From: Dissophora ornata
Lineage: Eukaryota > Mortierellomycota > Mortierellomycetes > Mortierellales > Mortierellaceae
DNA: 34,309 nucleotides
Direction of reading: 5' to 3'
Assembly: GCA_025201705.1 (NCBI GenBank)
Contig: MU616796.1
Coordinates: 7,279-41,587 of the forward strand
Below the pieces are notes generated by a model, which had not been told where the DNA came from, searched no databases, and saw only the letters and a program-made list of their open reading frames with translations. The translations under genes were made by a program, and so were the position numbers. Shown in pieces: positions 1 through 9,234 of this stretch; position 1 is the stretch's first letter, and each line of letters starts with the position of its first letter.

Positions 1-840
1 AATTATTTTGGCACCTTTTAAGTTTTATTGCGCTGTCGGAAGTATCAAGTTTGAGAGCTGCATCTCTGCTGCAGAATTAATGAAGCTAGCCGCAGGTAAA
101 GCTTGTGAGAAGGTGACCTTTAGGTAAAGGATGTAGGTCGAGGACGAACCTCTGAGGGTTGTAATGGACCGGGAAATGGATATATGATATCCTTGAGAAA
201 TAGGGGGAGTGAAAAAATATCGTTGGCGTAGAGCTACAAGTATTACAGGACAGAAAACTCAATGATAGTTCCTGCGACAATGGCGTGCTTCTGCCACATG
301 CATCGACTTTGTCGGCGTCTTATGCAAAATAAATCAGCTACTCTTTCAGCAAATATTGTGAAAGACACCACCTCTTTCAAGCATGGTGCACTTGCGCAGT
401 GTAGAGTCCTCGCCAAAAAGTAACGCACCATATATTTTTTAAAGTATAACATTCAAGTCAAGAAAAAGGACGCGACTCGCAGGCACAGAGCCATCCTTAA
501 TTCAATAAGAAAAACACAATAAGAAAATATGTGGTACGTTACCTTTTGGCGAGGACTCCACTGTGCACGATCCGCACGCAACAAGGTGTCAAATGCTGTC
601 CCTCTGTTGCCCCAAGGCTTTGTCGTGGTAATTGTGGTGGTAGCACGGGCCCTTGTACCGCACAAGCCTTGAAGTTTAATCTTTCTTTTCACTAAAAGTC
701 CTCCTACCACACAAGCCGTTTTCCGTTTTCCTCTTTGTTTTCCCTTCTTTTTCATCACTAAAAGCACTGTCCCTAGACTATTCTCCACTGCTCACTCACA
801 TAGTTATTTCCCTGAACAACTACCCCACTTTTGCTCCGCC
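1..840. other. non-coding stretch upstream of relic zone
   Basis: No convincing gene is seen. Open frames on the minus strand (for example 453-788) are rich in Lys/Arg/Thr low complexity, have no recognisable domain and no supporting splice pattern, so I treat them as chance. The notable content is the inverted repeat at 404-430 / 532-558, listed separately. The CT-rich tract around 680-790 just before the ATG at 841 could be the promoter or leader of the relic gene that starts there. Confidence 0.5.
404..558. repeat. 27-nt inverted repeat around a 101-nt AT-rich core (MITE-like)
   Basis: The left arm 404-430 reads GAGTCCTCGCCAAAAAGTAA then CGCACCA. The reverse complement of the right arm 532-558 differs from it at only 2 of 27 positions. 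Weaker similarity continues outward (GTGCAC...AGTG motifs at about 386-402 and 560-567). The core, 431-531, is AT-rich and has no open frame of note. This layout fits a short non-autonomous transposable element or a stem-loop. No target-site duplication was identified with confidence. Confidence 0.55.
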
Positions 841-1146
841 ATGGGCATCCTGGGCCTGTGACTCTTGCTCAAGAATAAGGGTTATGAAGCAACCTTGTCC
901 GATCAGCGCCAAGTCCTTTCCGCCACCTCTGATCCCACTTCAAGGGTCCTAATCGACGTCCTGAGCAGCATTTTTCCTACCATTCACCGAGCATACTCAA
1001 CATCGCCCCCTGACTGGGCTCATGCGATCGCCGAACTCAAGCTAAGGGAGCTTGCAAACCCTTCAAATGGAATTCCCCACGGCAATCACGACATTGTTGG
1101 TGTCTTCTCTCTGTTAGCCGGTATTTCCTCCAACGACCTTCAGTAG
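841..1146 (+). pseudogene. XPG-like (PIN/5'-flap nuclease type) N-terminal relic, nonsense at codon 7
   Basis: The reading frame starts ATG GGC ATC CTG GGC CTG TGA at 841-861, giving MGILGL, a stop, then LLLKNKGYEA. XPG/FEN-type nucleases begin MGIxGLW, so the TGA stands where a Trp codon (TGG) is expected. About 20 codons on, VLIDVLSSIFPTIHRAYS resembles the first acidic motif of the XPG N-domain (ID followed by a helix). The frame stays open to 1146, but beyond about 1060 the antisense strand carries a better protein match, so true homology probably ends near 1050-1065. From memory, many Mortierella proteins join such an N-domain to a TnpB/Fanzor-like C-terminal half. The fragment is far too short to be functional. 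Alternative: a small unrelated ORF. Confidence 0.5.
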
Positions 1147-1441
1147 GCAGTTCGCTATCGCAGTATACTCGGCGTCTCGGACCTGCATGGTGTCCCAATT
1201 GTCTCTTGTAACGCATATTGTTGCCGTTGTAATAAGCATCAAGTCGCTGTTTCACCTTCTCGAGCTCCTTGACTCATCGACGGGACTTGAAGGTTGGCTG
1301 GTATATGGCCTTCTGCTTTACTGTCAGGTTACGTCTTCTTCTTCCTTCTCCTCGTCCATCTTCCACTCGTGGAAAAATCAGATCCAGCCACTCTCTGTCT
1401 GACTTCTCAAACATGTCTTGTTTGAATATCAGCTCAAGGAG
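1066..1441 (-). pseudogene. relic of TnpB/Fanzor-like C-terminal region (antisense)
   Basis: Read on the minus strand from 1441, the sequence gives LLELIFKQDMFEKSDREWLD, then an Arg/Glu-rich linker, then VKQKAIYQPTFKSRR and a TGA stop (1276-1274). It continues in the same frame with ELEKVKQRLDAYYNGNNMRY. A one-base frame change near 1200-1205 restores WDTMQVRDAEYTAIANCLLK and VVGGNTG up to a TAA (1116-1114), then NNVVIAVGNSI to a TGA (1065-1063). This order of motifs is what I remember just upstream of the RuvC/zinc-ribbon part of large Mortierella proteins of the TnpB/OrfB (Fanzor) superfamily. The zinc ribbon is missing. Two in-frame stops, one more at the end and a frameshift show it is dead. 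Family assignment is from memory. Confidence 0.45.
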
Positions 1442-1566
1442 TTAGCCGATTAGCCGCTGGAATAGCCGTTTCGTGAGCGTTGCATGGCCAACAGCTTTCT
1501 TGAGCAGGGAAAAGTTTAAAGGTCCCGGATGCCGAAACGCCCTGGCAAGCCTCAGAGCTGCGTACA

Positions 1567-2885
1567 GGAAAAGTGTTCATGGGTGTCGCGGATCCGGTGA
1601 GCGCAGTGAGGGGTCTTGATGTCAATTGCATTATTGAGATTCTAGGGAGCGTTCAAGAAGGTCTCAAACCGGTCAAGGGCGCATCCAGGATAATGAATCG
1701 CGTTGGCAAAGCATAGCATGGCGCGCAAGAAAAGTGCTCGCGGGTGTCGCGGGTCTTGTGAGTGCAGTAGTGAGTCTAGATGTCAATAACTTCATTGAGG
1801 GTCTGAGGAGCGTTTTCGAGGGAGTAGCGCAAGCTTCCGATCTGATCAAGGGCGCGTTCGAAGATGTGACCGTACTGACCGAGAGTGGTCAAGGTTTTTT
1901 GGACTCTTCCCAAGAAAGCCTCGGTTTTAGCCGCAAACGTGCCTGGTATCCAGCGTTACGCGACATAGACACGTTACTTCGAAATGGCGAGTTGCCCAAG
2001 CTCAAGACTTTGATCTGCGAGGCACCCTGCCAACGCGAGCTAGCTTTCCAATGGGGAGTATGTCAGCGCCTGGGGAATCTCGCTACCGATCCGATTTGGG
2101 ATATTGACTCTCGTCAAGGCGCTGTTGCGTTCCTTGGAGAAATCTATCGAGACGACGCAGTATGGGGACAGGAAACACAGGTCAAGCGGTGCATCATTGA
2201 CATACTTATGCAGTTGGCCTCTGTATCCGGTGGTGCTATGCCAGGTACGTTCTAAGCAGCGATGAGTCCGCTTCACAGACTATCGTAGTAGTTGCAGACA
2301 TTTAACGCTATCTCTTTCATTCTCGCACGATCTGCACCGTATACTGTAGCCGCTGAAGTCCTGCTGGAACAGCTGCAACGTGATGGGGACGCGACAAAAC
2401 AAGCCCTATATCAAGCTTGTCGAAAGGAAGGTCCGAGTTTTCATCCATGGAGGATTGCCTTACCGCTGCTGGCCTCGACTGCATTACTCGATTGTGTGCA
2501 AAATAAGCCTGATGTTGAAGCCGACCAGCGAAGAATGCTAAACCAACAATTGGAACGGGGCGAGGCGATCTACATTCTCCCTCAAGCCAAGGTCAACCGG
2601 CAAGCATTTGATGATGTTCTTTTTGGAATGAGAGCCAAGGTCCAAGAGTCCCTGCGCACTTTCCAAAAGAAATGGGTCAAGCGACGGAAAAGACGAGTAA
2701 TCGAGACAGATCTAAGCCAGGATGAGAGAACAGCTCTTTTGGAGTTGCTTGCCCAAGTTCGTAGAAAGGAAGGTCCGAGCTTGAAATCAAACCACAGCGT
2801 GTCGAGAGCAAGAAATCCAATTGCTGGCATACTTGGAGGCGATGACCTAATCCGATTCAAAAACGACTCGGAAACCCCTATCTAA
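1567..2885 (+). pseudogene. broken N-terminal region of a Mortierella NLR-like (STAND) protein
   Basis: Three blocks are visible. Block 1 (1567-1716) encodes KVFMGVADPVSAVRGLDVN and ends in TAG at 1714-1716. Block 2 (1734-2255) encodes VLAGVAGLVSAVVSLDVN, then RKRAWYPALRDIDTLLRNGE, CEAPCQRELAFQWGVCQRLG and VAFLGEIYRDDAVWG. Block 3 (2292-2885) encodes GDATKQALYQACRKEGPSF, LLDCVQNKPDVEA and IYILPQAKVNRQAFDDVLFG. I recall this order (helical N-region, RKRAWY..LR, FLGEIYR, then a PQAK motif just before a P-loop NTPase) from Mortierella NACHT/WD40 or ARM-like proteins. No P-loop follows; the frame diverges into a basic tail and stops. A candidate 53-nt intron (2245-2297) would run into TAA, so blocks 2 and 3 cannot be joined cleanly. 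Called a pseudogene; block 2 alone could still be expressed. Confidence 0.6.
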
Positions 2886-3278
2886 ATATTATGCATTCAA
2901 GATCTTGTGGTCGCTCTGAGGAACGGAGGAGGTGGGGTCAATGCAGGTCCAGCTGGGGTGGAGGTGAAAGTCGATGTGGCCAATGAGCTGGTCCGAGCAA
3001 GGGAGATCAACTCCATATTCAAGTTACCGCCAAAGGAGTCACATGCTGTGCTGATTGCTTCGAAACATGCGACAGTGTTCGTATTCGCCATGATTGGCGA
3101 GATGAGACTGGTGTATCACAACTTGGTGTTGAAGAAAGGATGCAACCTTGTCGTAGCGCAGAGCAGCGTCGACAACTCGATGGTCAAGGGCGAGCTAAAG
3201 CAGATTAAGTTGTTCCTCCATCACTATCTCATCCATCCGCACCAAGATGCTCACATCACTCACTCCTTGGATTCGTAA
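2886..3278 (+). CDS. hypothetical ORF, same frame as the preceding relic
   Basis: After the TAA at 2883-2885 the same frame is open again to 3278. It begins with ILCIQDLVVALRNGGGG and continues through VEVKVDVANELVRAREINS and KESHAVLIASKHATVFVFAM to a His-rich end. There is no in-frame ATG near the front (the first possible start is GTG at 2907), so it is probably an exon or fragment. A candidate acceptor (TTCAAG at about 2896-2901) could make it an exon of a larger gene. The C-terminal part (LFLHHYLIHPHQDAHITHS) looks random and may be read-through past a lost splice donor. I do not recognise the family. Called CDS only because the frame is open and protein-like in its first 90 codons. Confidence 0.3.
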   Translation: MLCIQDLVVALRNGGGGVNAGPAGVEVKVDVANELVRAREINSIFKLPPKESHAVLIASKHATVFVFAMIGEMRLVYHNLVLKKGCNLVVAQSSVDNSMVKGELKQIKLFLHHYLIHPHQDAHITHSLDS

Positions 3279-3912
3279 GACCATTCTCATTTGAAATTGA
3301 ACTCTCCACCCCCGATACGACTTGATAACCAGCATCAATACATTACAATTGCTTGAAAGCATGATTTGCATGATATGCAAGATATGCATGAAATGCATGA
3401 TGGTATGATGGTATGTCGGTCTTATATGTATCATTTTATGTGTGAGAGAGAAAGAACGACAAGGCCTGAGTATGCGTCCCAACGTGCTGAATAGTATAAA
3501 TGGTCGATACATGATAATCCATTGACCCTCACCATGCTACCCGCAGATTATGACGTCCGTTCCACGAGGAATGTTCAAGCCCATTGAATCTGGCGGCTGA
3601 AGTGCTCGACATCCCTTGGTCATACAAAGTGTCTGAACATGGTGGAATGCACACGATGCCAAGCATCAGCCATTGTGCACAGAAAATAGAGAGCGCTATG
3701 ACCTTCGAGGGAAAAAAAAAAAAAAAAAAAAAAAAAGCCTGGCTTTGGTTTTATCTCGACTTCCGACCTCTGTCACGGCTTTCCTTTTCCCGAATCCTCA
3801 ACTCCGTCCTGCGCTTAAATAACGTCCGTTCCCCTCCCGCGTTTTTTTTTCTTACTATCCCTTTTTTGTCTTCCATTTTGCTCGCACAATCTAACTACTC
3901 CAAACAAACAAC
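3279..3912. other. non-coding, with 25-nt A tract
   Basis: Apart from the short-period repeat, this stretch holds an uninterrupted run of 25 A at 3712-3736, then a CT-rich promoter-like segment (3830-3900) containing long T and C runs. That segment leads into the ATG at 3913. No domain-bearing frame was seen on either strand. ORF 3195-3512 on the minus strand follows the simple repeat and is rejected as a gene. Confidence 0.5.
3358..3415. repeat. short-period ATGCATGA-type repeat
   Basis: The stretch is built from variants of ATGCATGA/ATGATATGCA in tandem (gcatgatttgcatgatatgc and following), ending in two copies of ATGGTATG. It is an imperfect microsatellite in non-coding sequence. Confidence 0.7.
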
Positions 3913-4119
3913 ATGAACGCCTCGTATTCTCAACAACGCTCCAACATTACAACGGCGTACTCACGCGCCAGCCCCATGGATCCCAAGTATCAGCAGCACC
4001 ATCACCACTACCACTCGACTGTTATCTATGGTGGAGAACGTGGGCCGAGAGAAGTGGAGCACCCGTGCTGTCTCCTCGCTCGCCTCTGTCTCCAAGCACT
4101 GACAGGTGTCCGTCGATGA
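3913..4119 (+). CDS. hypothetical short gene or first exon, His-rich
   Basis: A CT-rich leader and the context AACAACATGA precede an ATG that opens a 68-codon frame (MNASYSQQRSN..., YQQHHHHYHSTVIYGG, then EVEHPCCLLARLCLQALTG). The start context and leader look like a real fungal promoter. The last 20 codons look like read-through: the +1 frame over the same stretch gives PSTDRCPSMKKERRSGEL, so a splice donor may have been missed or a frameshift may lie near 4050. No domain is recognised. It could be the 5' exon of a small Cys/His-rich protein or a decayed copy of one. Confidence 0.3.
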   Translation: MNASYSQQRSNITTAYSRASPMDPKYQQHHHHYHSTVIYGGERGPREVEHPCCLLARLCLQALTGVRR

Positions 4120-4181
4120 AGAAAGAGCGGCGGAGTGGAGAATTAGTAATCCTCTCACTCTCATTCTCTCTCTCACGTGTT

Positions 4182-4207
4182 GCTCGCTGGCTCAGCTCGC
4201 TGGCTCA
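4182..4207. repeat. perfect 13-bp tandem duplication
   Basis: GCTCGCTGGCTCA occurs twice back to back (4182-4194 and 4195-4207). It interrupts or lengthens any frame crossing it by 13 nt, which is not a multiple of three. Any gene continuing from 3913 would be shifted here. Confidence 0.8.
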
Positions 4208-5079
4208 GTCTCCGCGACAGCTACTCCCCGCCGACATTCAGTGGCGACATAACCGTCCGCAGTTATTATTTCGGATCCCAGCGGATTATGTCAGCAAGAA
4301 GAGAAAACAATATGGTCACGACAGGGCCAATGCGCAGACAGCTTTCACAGACCGAACCTGCCCAGTCAGTCAGTGAATCTGGAACAATTATAAATTCTCA
4401 ACATGAGCAACATAATAATAAAAACTGCGCACAGGCCGCATGTCGCCACGGTTCAGACATGTCAAACTTCCATGCTCGTGAACGCAGTGAACGCAGCAAA
4501 CAGAACAGATCTCCCAAGTTCTCGGCTTCAATCAAAGACATATATAAAAAATAATGCTTGTGATTAATGCTCAGTTATATGAGAGGTGGATTGTAATTGT
4601 ACTGCGGAGCATAGTTTCGAAGGGATATGGCTACTTTGTTTTAAAAAAATGCGCAAGTGGGGCGGTAAGAGACAAATACGAGGGTATATCGTGATAACTT
4701 GCGTTGAATTTCGAAATCCGTTCACTCCAGCACACTATTGCACTGACAAGATTTGTAATTTTACAGAAATTATCACTCAACTTTGAGTGTATTTTGTATT
4801 TTGGGTTATGAGAAACCCGAAAGCGCGTCTCGACTTGACTGACGCGCATATTGCTCCGTTACTTGATGTCTGAGCTGCATCAATGAATCTTCAAAATTGG
4901 TTAGAGGGCTAGAAAAAATGGCATTCGCACAGCGAATCGGCCAATTTGTTTTTTATTGTCGTTATCACTCTGATAATACATAAATAAGCATGGGGAGGGC
5001 TGGGGATGCGGTCATGCTTGTATACATATAAATAAAAAGCGAGTGAACCAGCACATTTCTCTGTAGAGAATGAGGACAT
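4208..5079. other. intergenic, includes chitinase 3' region
   Basis: Open frames 4177-4554 and 4586-4786 on the plus strand show no domain and biased composition. I see no gene. On the minus strand the segment just after the chitinase stop contains AATAAA-like signals (for example near 4948-4955 and TTTATT on the plus strand around 5030), which would serve its mRNA 3' end. Confidence 0.45.
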
Positions 5080-6950
5080 TTAGCAGGCACCTCCATCCTT
5101 CCAGACAGCCCAGGCAACGCCCGAGGGAGCCTCACCCTGGGTCCACCACTGGTTAGTCCAAAGGTGGCCGTTGTAGGTAACCTTGGTGCCAGGCGCGGAA
5201 TAGGCAGTGGCGCTGTTCCAAGCGGCAACACCAGCGCAGACACCAGAGCCAGGAGTGGCGCTGGGTGTAGAAGTGGTGGTGGTGGTGGTCTTAGTAATAA
5301 CAGTGGTGGACTGGCCAGCAGTGGTCGTGGCGGAGGTGGCGGAGGTGGCGACAGTGCTCGTGGGGATAGTAGTTGTGGTAGTGGTGACGACGGGGCAGTT
5401 GGTGGTGCAATGAACCTGGTTGAGGACGCTGATCAACTCGCCGTTATAATCGTACGACATATCCCATAACATGACGCCACGGATGCCCTGCTGCTGGACA
5501 TAGTTGACCTTGATGGTGAGCGACTGGATATCGTCGTAGGAAATGAAAGTATCGTCCGAGGAGCGGAACAGCCAAGGGGTCTGGGTTTCAGCATCCCAGT
5601 GGCGGATCCAGCCCGCGGCAGGGGTGGTGGGACCCCCGGTCAAGACGCTGCCCCTCAACTCCTTCCACTTCCAGAGACCGCTATAGACAGCACCTTCGTT
5701 GCAGTAGAAGTTGACGTCGTTAGTGTCCGATGGGCCTCCCTTGGGGGTCGTAGCTGTATGAGGAGCATACATTGTGAGTGGGTTCTGGGCATTCATGTCG
5801 ACGGTTGAAGTGAGCGAGCGACCGTAGAATGCAGTGCCCACAACCATCTTGTCCACAGGCCAACCAGCAGACTTCCACGAGTTGACAGCCTGCACGAACG
5901 AGTATGGGTCGCCAGGAGGCGAGGGAGTGTTGAAAGGCGCGTTTCCACCGGTGGTGTTGCTCCACGAGCCCATGATATCGTAAGCCATGATTGCTAGGTA
6001 AAACATGTGGTATGAGTTTTTGATTCTTTTTAACGGGAATTGCGCGCTCTGTTAGAAGAAACAGCTTTGTTCCACTTACAGATCCAGTCAAGGTAAGGGA
6101 CGTAAGCAGAAACATCCGCCATGGGGTTGCCGGTAGCATCGTCGAAAGGCTGAACGCGAACAGCAGCAGTCAGATACTTGTGCGTGGTTGGGAACTCAAG
6201 GTCCATCTGGGCACGCAACTCCTTAAGCAACTGAAGGTAGTTGGCAGCATCTTGAGGAGAATAGGTGTTGCAAATGGCTCCAGCGCGTCCGGGGTACTCC
6301 CTACAACGCGGAAGGTAATGCTCCTGTTAGATTTTCCGCTTTTAGGTAATTGCAAAAGTCGCTGGCTCATCCCTTCACAACAAATGACTTACCAATCGAT
6401 GTCGATTCCGTCCATGTTCCAACCATCGGGAGTGTCAGCGTAAGAAGGAAGGGTGTTGTTGCGGACGAAGACCATAGCGTTGTTGATGAAGGTCTTGCGG
6501 AGGGTAGGGTCAGCGGCGACGGTTGAGAAGGTCTGGGATCCAGTCCATCCTCCGATCGACATCAAGATTGGAACGCCATACTGGTTTCCGCGCTGGACGA
6601 GGGCATTCATAGGGGTTCCATCGTAGTAACGATCAAAAGTGATGTCGGTAGGATTGGCAGCACCTTTCCAGAGCACAGCAAATCCGCTGTTGAAATAGAA
6701 ATACCATGCCCGAGTTGAATATTTGCTATTTGCATTTTTTCGAATTGCCGTGAGAGTATTTTGGGAGAGGTACGTACTAGTTGATGTGAGTGTACTTTGT
6801 CATGTCGAGAGCCGCGACAGGGACATCACCCCAGGGGACCCAGTATCCGACAACATTCTTGTTATCAGCAGCGCGCTTTTCGACTGGAGCAGCACAGACC
6901 GTTGCCACGGCAACCGCCACAGTGGCCAAGGAAAAGAAGGACAACTTCAT
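5080..6950 (-). CDS. secreted GH18 chitinase with CBM5/12 chitin-binding tail
   Basis: Exons 6950-6778, 6686-6393, 6300-6080 and 5993-5080 give 533 residues. Residues 1-20 are a signal peptide (MKLSFFSLATVAVAVATVCA) followed by a Kex2-like KR at 25-26. The catalytic domain shows SIGGWTGS, then DGIDIDWE at 150-157, the GH18 DxxDxDxE motif with Glu157 as proton donor. It also has MAYDIMG and a late GVMLWDMSYD. Residues 433-480 are a Thr/Ser-rich linker, and the last 53 residues (CAGVAAWNSATAYSAPG, GHLWTNQWWTQGEAPS) are a CBM5/12 module. The protein would hydrolyse chitin outside the cell or in the wall, for remodelling or nutrition. The splice site between exons 2 and 3 lies inside Trp156, so the catalytic Glu is the first complete codon of exon 3. 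All donors are GT and all acceptors AG. Confidence 0.93.
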
Positions 6951-7069
6951 TTGTGAAGGACAACTGAAGAGTAAGAAAGAAAAAACTGGCGGGATGTAGA
7001 GGATTAGAGAGTAGTGGACAAGAGGACAAGGAACTGAAAAAAAACGTGCTCGAGGTGGATGGAAGCACA

Positions 7070-7079
7070 GGTTTTATAG
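7070..7079 (-). promoter_or_regulatory. TATA box of the chitinase gene
   Basis: The minus strand reads ACTATAAAAC about 120 nt upstream of the chitinase ATG (6950), followed by a pyrimidine-rich leader. The position is suitable for a TATA element plus a leader of about 90 nt. Confidence 0.5.
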
Positions 7080-9234
7080 TCGAAAACAAACGTAATCGGA
7101 CCTCTGATGAGAGAATTAACAAAATGTTCTTCGGCTAGAGAGGACACCAGGATTCGGTTGAATGTGAATAGACATATCCACTATTACCGTTGAAACTAAA
7201 GAGTATTGATCTTGGTACATCGAATGGAGCAGGCTGTTTTGAGCATGCAAACAAACTGTGTGTCTGGAGGTGCAGCGAAAGAAATCTGACTTCCACGCTA
7301 TGTAGGACTCATCGCGCCTCGACCATTTTGGTTCAGGGACACGGTTTGTTGACTTCCACGATCTAGAGATATCCCAAACGGTGGACGATTCATGGTGCTA
7401 CAATCAGGGATTCAAGGCAGAAAGGACGCTATCGAAAAGAAATCAACAATGCTCGCATAGAAACCAGCAACCAATGCGCGCCTCTCTGTTATTTGTTACA
7501 TCCCATCATCGTGCAGGGTAGCCTTTTCGTCTGGCTTGATCTTTAGCGCCATTTCTTCAATCACACGCGCTACATACTATTCTTCGCTTGGAATAAAGTT
7601 GTTTCCCATCGGTTGTCCACGGAGATCCCTATTCTCCGTGGCATTTCATTTTGAGATCGTTCTTGATTGTGCTCCATCAAGGGTGCTTTATGCCCTGTTT
7701 GGTCACACAACAATTACAATTTGATCGCGTTGCATATCTCTCAAAGACATGATCACTAATATCTATTGGTCCATTTCAGGGAGAGCCAACATTCTGAACA
7801 CAGACAAGGGCGCAAAACCTCGCACCCTCCTTACGCTCCATAGACGCATGGACTCCTCCCGACAGCCAATCCCTCCCCTGCTCTGTGTGCATTATCAATA
7901 TCAGTCGAACCTTGTCGTGTGCCGTCGACCGCATCCCTCTCAGCTACGCAACTTTAACATCAGCCTTAAGAACACCCTGACGCTCTATCACTCTACGATG
8001 TTAAGAGGCCTGGGCGTACTGTGCGGTCCTTTAATCTCTATTCTACTCTCACGGAGACATCTGTCCATTCAGGATTGAGCAGCGTTAGACCAAAATAAGC
8101 GAACAAAAACATGTTAATAATCAGCTGCAAGGGATGTATGCGACTTCTGCCGTCAGATTGCGATCGTTTTTAGCTTTCAACAGCGATGAAGAAAAAAACC
8201 GATAGTGATCGATTTTGTGTGCGCTTTCTAGGATTAGATCACAAAGCATGACACGGCTGGACTTTGATCATGAATAAAGTGCGGCATCAAAGAATAAAAA
8301 AAAAACATTGTCAGGTTAACAGCTTTTTCAAAGTTGCACAAAGCTAGCTATGCGTGAACAGAGAGGATTTCGCGGATAACGATCTTAAGTGACTCTCCAC
8401 TGTTTCTTTTATCTTTGACTCGTCGTGTGTACATGACCAGCAAGGACGGTACAGTTCACCCGCATTTTGTATGATCGGATCTTTAGCTGATCTGTTTTTA
8501 TGACGCTGTAGGACTTAGCCGTAAGTCGCGATAGGGAGATCGTATACTTCTGTAAGAAATGAAGCGCTTGCACACCTGACCAAAATGATACACGGATTAT
8601 ATACACCCTCCATTCCTTTTGAAATGAGAGATATACTGTCGATAACTGATCCGAAATGTATGAGCGATTTTCTCATGTGGACAGGGCTCAACCTTTTTTC
8701 TGTCCCTGTCTCCCCAGTCACTACTGATTCGCGTTTTGGCCCAACAATTCACACAGGTATTTGATCTTGATATTGTATGATAACGCTTCCCATGGTCTTG
8801 TTTTATTTTTATGAGGGCATTCTGTAGAACGTTTCGCTTTTTGCCTGTTGGACAATCGCAAAATCCCGATACGGCCAAAAGTAGATCAAGGCGGGCCGAA
8901 AAGTCCTGATTTCAAGGGACTGCGCGCGACGGAATAGTGGAAACAGTTAATGGAATTCAATAAGCATGTCCTACGATCATCCTTGATAGAATCCACGTCC
9001 AAAGTATCCTGAATTTCATCCGCGCTACATTTTAGTGCTACCCCATTTATTTATGTTTCACTACGCATAGCAATTTGTCAGCTTTGTGGACCACATATGC
9101 ATTGACATCTACGTGCATCAGTGGTGGAATTTTACGCGTCTTTCCCTCCTAGATTTGTTCTGTAGATGTATACCTGACACTCTTTATTTACAAAGTATGT
9201 CTCCCTGCGTTTGCAATGAAAACAATCTCACATC
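7080..9234. other. 2.1-kb region without a recognisable gene
   Basis: Both strands were read. Frames such as 7749-8078 (+), 8409-8606, 8515-8721 and 8597-8878 (-) overlap each other, lack domains and have no convincing splice partners. The region lies between the chitinase promoter and the 3' end of the first dienelactone hydrolase gene. It contains AT-rich stretches and no tRNA- or rRNA-like structure that I could see. Confidence 0.45.

Noticed and set aside
1434..1631. Minus-strand ORF of 65 codons
   Set aside because: It lies antisense to the first tandem unit of the NLR-like relic and shows no domain.
2245..2297. Intron joining the two NLR-like frames
   Set aside because: Sites look acceptable (CAG|GTACGT ... 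TTGCAG), but the joined frame meets TAA within three codons.
3195..3512. 105-codon minus-strand ORF rich in Ile, His and Met
   Set aside because: It runs through the ATGCATGA-type simple repeat, which generates the biased open frame.
5164..5469. Gly/Ser-rich plus-strand ORF (LSNNSGGLASSGRGGGGGGG...)
   Set aside because: It is the antisense of the Thr/Ser-rich linker of the chitinase; the biased composition explains the open frame.
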